A DNA stretch of 64,000 bases, taken from positions 372,001 to 436,000 of the forward strand of contig JANSYI010000001.1 of NCBI GenBank assembly GCA_024742475.1. The letters are read 5' to 3'. A model generated the notes under the pieces. That model made no database searches, was not told where the DNA came from, and was given only the letters and a program-made list of their open reading frames with translations. Shown here piece by piece: positions 61,809-64,000 of this stretch. Made by a program: the position numbers and the translations under genes. The DNA comes from a bacterium (GTDB lineage Bacteria > Myxococcota_A > Polyangia > Nannocystales > Nannocystaceae). Position 1 is the first letter of the stretch. Each line of letters opens with the position of its first letter.

Positions 61809-64000
61809 GCGCCCCATCCGGCGAGCGCGGGGGCACGATCCGCTGGTTCGCCAGCAACCCCGTCGCCGCCAACCTCGTCATGCTCATCCTGCTCGTCGGG
61901 GGCCTGTTCTCGACCTGCACGATCAAGCAGGAGGTGTTCCCTGAGTTCAAGCTCGGCGTCGTCCGCATCGTGGTGCCCTACCCCGGCGCGAGCCCCGATG
62001 AAGTCGAGCAGGGCATCGTGCTCGCCGTCGAAGAGTCGGTGCGCGGTCTCGACGGCGTCGACCGGGTGACGGGCGCCGCCACCGAAGGCTCCGGCCAGGT
62101 CTACGTCACGCTCGAGCTCGAGGCCGAGCCGACCACCGTGCTCGCCGACGTCAAGAACGCCGTCGATCGGCTCACATCGCTGCCCCAAGACGCCGAGCGC
62201 CCGATCGTCAGCCTGGTGACCAACAAGTTCGAGGTCATCTCGGTCGTCCTGCACGGCGACCTCGCGCCCGGCCAGCTGCGCATGCTCGGCGAGAAGGTCC
62301 GCGACGACCTCGTGGCCGATCCGGGCATCACCTCCGCCGAGCTGGTCGGCGCGCCCGCCCACGAGCTCAGCATTGAGATCCCCCAAGCCCAGCTGCGCAC
62401 CCACGGGCTCACCCTGGATGACGTCGCCAATATGATTCGCGCGACGTCGGTCGAGCTGGCCGGAGGCTCGGTCCGCACCGAAGGCGGCGAGGTCCTGCTC
62501 CGCACCGCGGAGAAGCGCTACGGCGTTCGCGAGTTCGAGGCGCTTCCCCTACTGACCGGGAGCACCGGCACCGAGCTGACGCTGGGGCAGATCGCCAACA
62601 TCCGCGAGGCCTTCGCCGAGACCGACGAGCTCGCCTACTGGGGCAACGAGCCCGCGATGATGATCAAGGTCTTCCGCACGGGGGAGCAGACACCGCTGGA
62701 CGTCGCCGCCGTGGTTCGAGAGCACCTCGACCGGCTCGAGGACGAGCTCCCGGCGGGCGTCACGGCCGACACCTGGCTGGACTGGTCCGAGCTCTACCAG
62801 CAGCGCGTCGACCTGCTGCTGCGCAACGCCGCAATCGGCCTGGTGCTCGTCCTGCTGATCTTGGGCCTCTTCCTCGAGCTGCGGCTGGCGGTCTGGGTGA
62901 CCATGGGCATTCCCGTCAGCTTCCTCGGCGCGGTTCTGTTCATGCCCACGCTCGATGTGACGGTGAACATGATCTCGCTGTTCGCGTTCATCGTCGTGCT
63001 CGGCATGGTCGTCGACGACGCCATCGTGGTGGGCGAGAACATCTACGAGATGCGGCAGCGCGGCGTGCCCCCGCTGCAGGCGGCGGTCGATGGAGCCCGG
63101 CAAGTGGCCGCCCCGGTGTGCTTTGCCATCGCCACCTCGGTGGCCTCCTTCGCCCCGCTCGCGTTCGTGCCGGGCATGAGCGGCAAGCTCTACCGCGTGA
63201 TTCCAGCGATCGTGATCTCCGTGCTGATCATCTCGCTGGTCGAGTCGCTGTGGGTGCTCCCAGCCCACCTCGCCGCGCTGAAGGATCCCAAGGCCACCGG
63301 CCTGTACGCGGCGGTGCACCGCCAGCAGCAGAAGGTTCGCTTCGCGCTCGAGCGCTTCATCGAGCGCGCCTACGGCCCGTCGCTGGGCGTGGTCCTTCGC
63401 TGGCGCTACACCGCCTTTGCCACGGGCGTGGGCATGCTTATCGCCGCAGGCGGCTGGGTCGCGGGCGGTCACACCCCGTTCCGCTTCATGCCCGACATCG
63501 CCGGCGACGTGACGATCTGCGACGTACAGATGCCGTTTGGCACCCCTGTCGCGCAGACCGAGCGGATCCGCCGCGAGATGCTGCGCGTTGCCGAAGAGAT
63601 CCTCGCGGAAAACGGGGAAGACGGCATCGTCCGCGGCGTGTTCAGCCAGGTCGGCACCCCCCTGCCCGGCGACCCCGCGCAGGCCATGGTCGCGGTTCCC
63701 GGTGGTCACCTGGCCAACGTGCAGGTCTTCTTCGTCGACGCGGGCGAGCGAACCTTGCAGAGCCAGGCGTTCCTCGACGAGTGGCGGCGGCGACTCGGGC
63801 AGATCGCGGGCGCCGAGAAGCTCACATTCAGTAGCGCGCTCGGCCCCAGCCCCGGCGCGCCGGTCAACGTCGAGCTGCAACACGACGACATGGAGGTGCT
63901 CGACGACGCCTCCCGAGCGCTCGCGGCCCAGCTTCAGGAGTTTCCCGCGGTCTACGACGTCGACGATGGGTTCGCGCTCGGCAAGGCGCAGCTCGAGCTG
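61805..64000 (+). CDS. RND-family efflux pump permease, 3' end beyond window
   Basis: The first 732 codons of a pump of roughly 1000 residues, starting at GTG 61805 (overlap GTGA). N-terminal helix (N-P-V-A-A-N-L-V-M-L-I-L-L), V-P-Y-P-G-A-S-P-D-E-V-E and G-V-D-R-V-T-G-A-A are standard for AcrB-like proteins. Helices 2-6 include L-G-M-V-V-D-D-A-I-V-V-G-E-N, the proton-relay Asp pair of helix 4. The adaptor is directly upstream. Export of a lipophilic compound is likely; the substrate is unknown. Confidence 0.93.
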   Translation, partial: MSAPSGERGGTIRWFASNPVAANLVMLILLVGGLFSTCTIKQEVFPEFKLGVVRIVVPYPGASPDEVEQGIVLAVEESVRGLDGVDRVTGAATEGSGQVYVTLELEAEPTTVLADVKNAVDRLTSLPQDAERPIVSLVTNKFEVISVVLHGDLAPGQLRMLGEKVRDDLVADPGITSAELVGAPAHELSIEIPQAQLRTHGLTLDDVANMIRATSVELAGGSVRTEGGEVLLRTAEKRYGVREFEALPLLTGSTGTELTLGQIANIREAFAETDELAYWGNEPAMMIKVFRTGEQTPLDVAAVVREHLDRLEDELPAGVTADTWLDWSELYQQRVDLLLRNAAIGLVLVLLILGLFLELRLAVWVTMGIPVSFLGAVLFMPTLDVTVNMISLFAFIVVLGMVVDDAIVVGENIYEMRQRGVPPLQAAVDGARQVAAPVCFAIATSVASFAPLAFVPGMSGKLYRVIPAIVISVLIISLVESLWVLPAHLAALKDPKATGLYAAVHRQQQKVRFALERFIERAYGPSLGVVLRWRYTAFATGVGMLIAAGGWVAGGHTPFRFMPDIAGDVTICDVQMPFGTPVAQTERIRREMLRVAEEILAENGEDGIVRGVFSQVGTPLPGDPAQAMVAVPGGHLANVQVFFVDAGERTLQSQAFLDEWRRRLGQIAGAEKLTFSSALGPSPGAPVNVELQHDDMEVLDDASRALAAQLQEFPAVYDVDDGFALGKAQLEL

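Noticed and set aside
1..64000. tRNA, rRNA or riboswitch genes
   Set aside because: No cloverleaf, rRNA-like stretch or known riboswitch core was noticed by eye; a covariance-model scan would be needed to exclude small ones.

Overview
The window looks like a chromosomal segment of a high-GC myxobacterium, most likely of the Nannocystineae (Nannocystis, Plesiocystis or Enhygromyxa type). The reasons are the roughly 70% GC with strong GC3, the many lipoproteins with long Thr/Ser/Asp/Gly linkers after the lipobox, receptor Ser/Thr kinases with TPR tails, and an FHA-AAA+ regulator. This placement is inference; no rRNA or tRNA gene was seen.

Left part (1-20317). It starts with lipoproteins, a sodium:solute symporter with its DUF3311 partner, an SDR, a roadblock-like protein, a ceramidase-like lipoprotein, tryptophan 2,3-dioxygenase and an isolated type III secretion export gate (SctV). 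MCE/Mla lipid-transport genes follow in two blocks: ATPase plus MlaD at 10861-12695, and two overlapping MlaE permeases at 16572-18061. Between the blocks lies a probable selenoprotein: a peroxiredoxin-like lipoprotein with an in-frame TGA at the catalytic Cys position and a SECIS-like hairpin just after it. It overlaps by 4 bases a membrane-tailed glutaredoxin gene.

Middle (20313-32664). A REP-associated (HUH/Y1) transposase is flanked by direct repeats and an inverted half repeat. It is followed by a tightly coupled six-gene operon: CPA-type antiporter, TrkA, TrkH, a 1405-residue fusion of a cation/proton antiporter to a coiled region and a P-loop ATPase with winged helix, an MscS-like channel, and an M28-peptidase-like lipoprotein that has lost its metal ligands. 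Four of the five junctions overlap by 4 bases and the fifth has a 1-base gap. This is the best candidate for an undescribed system, presumably ATPase-controlled K+/H+/turgor homeostasis.

Right part (32676-64000). It holds trpS, lipoproteins, an FkbM-type methyltransferase, an M15-like peptidase lipoprotein, dienelactone hydrolase beside a kinase-TPR gene, an FHA-AAA+ regulator lacking GAFTGA, a large unknown protein with a Cys motif, aspartate kinase, and a second kinase-TPR gene coupled to a trypsin-like lipoprotein and a small AT-richer gene. Rhomboid protease, aldo/keto reductase, L-serine dehydratase and more lipoproteins follow, with a 62-bp remnant of a duplicated lipoprotein gene end. 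An RND efflux adaptor and pump run off the right edge.
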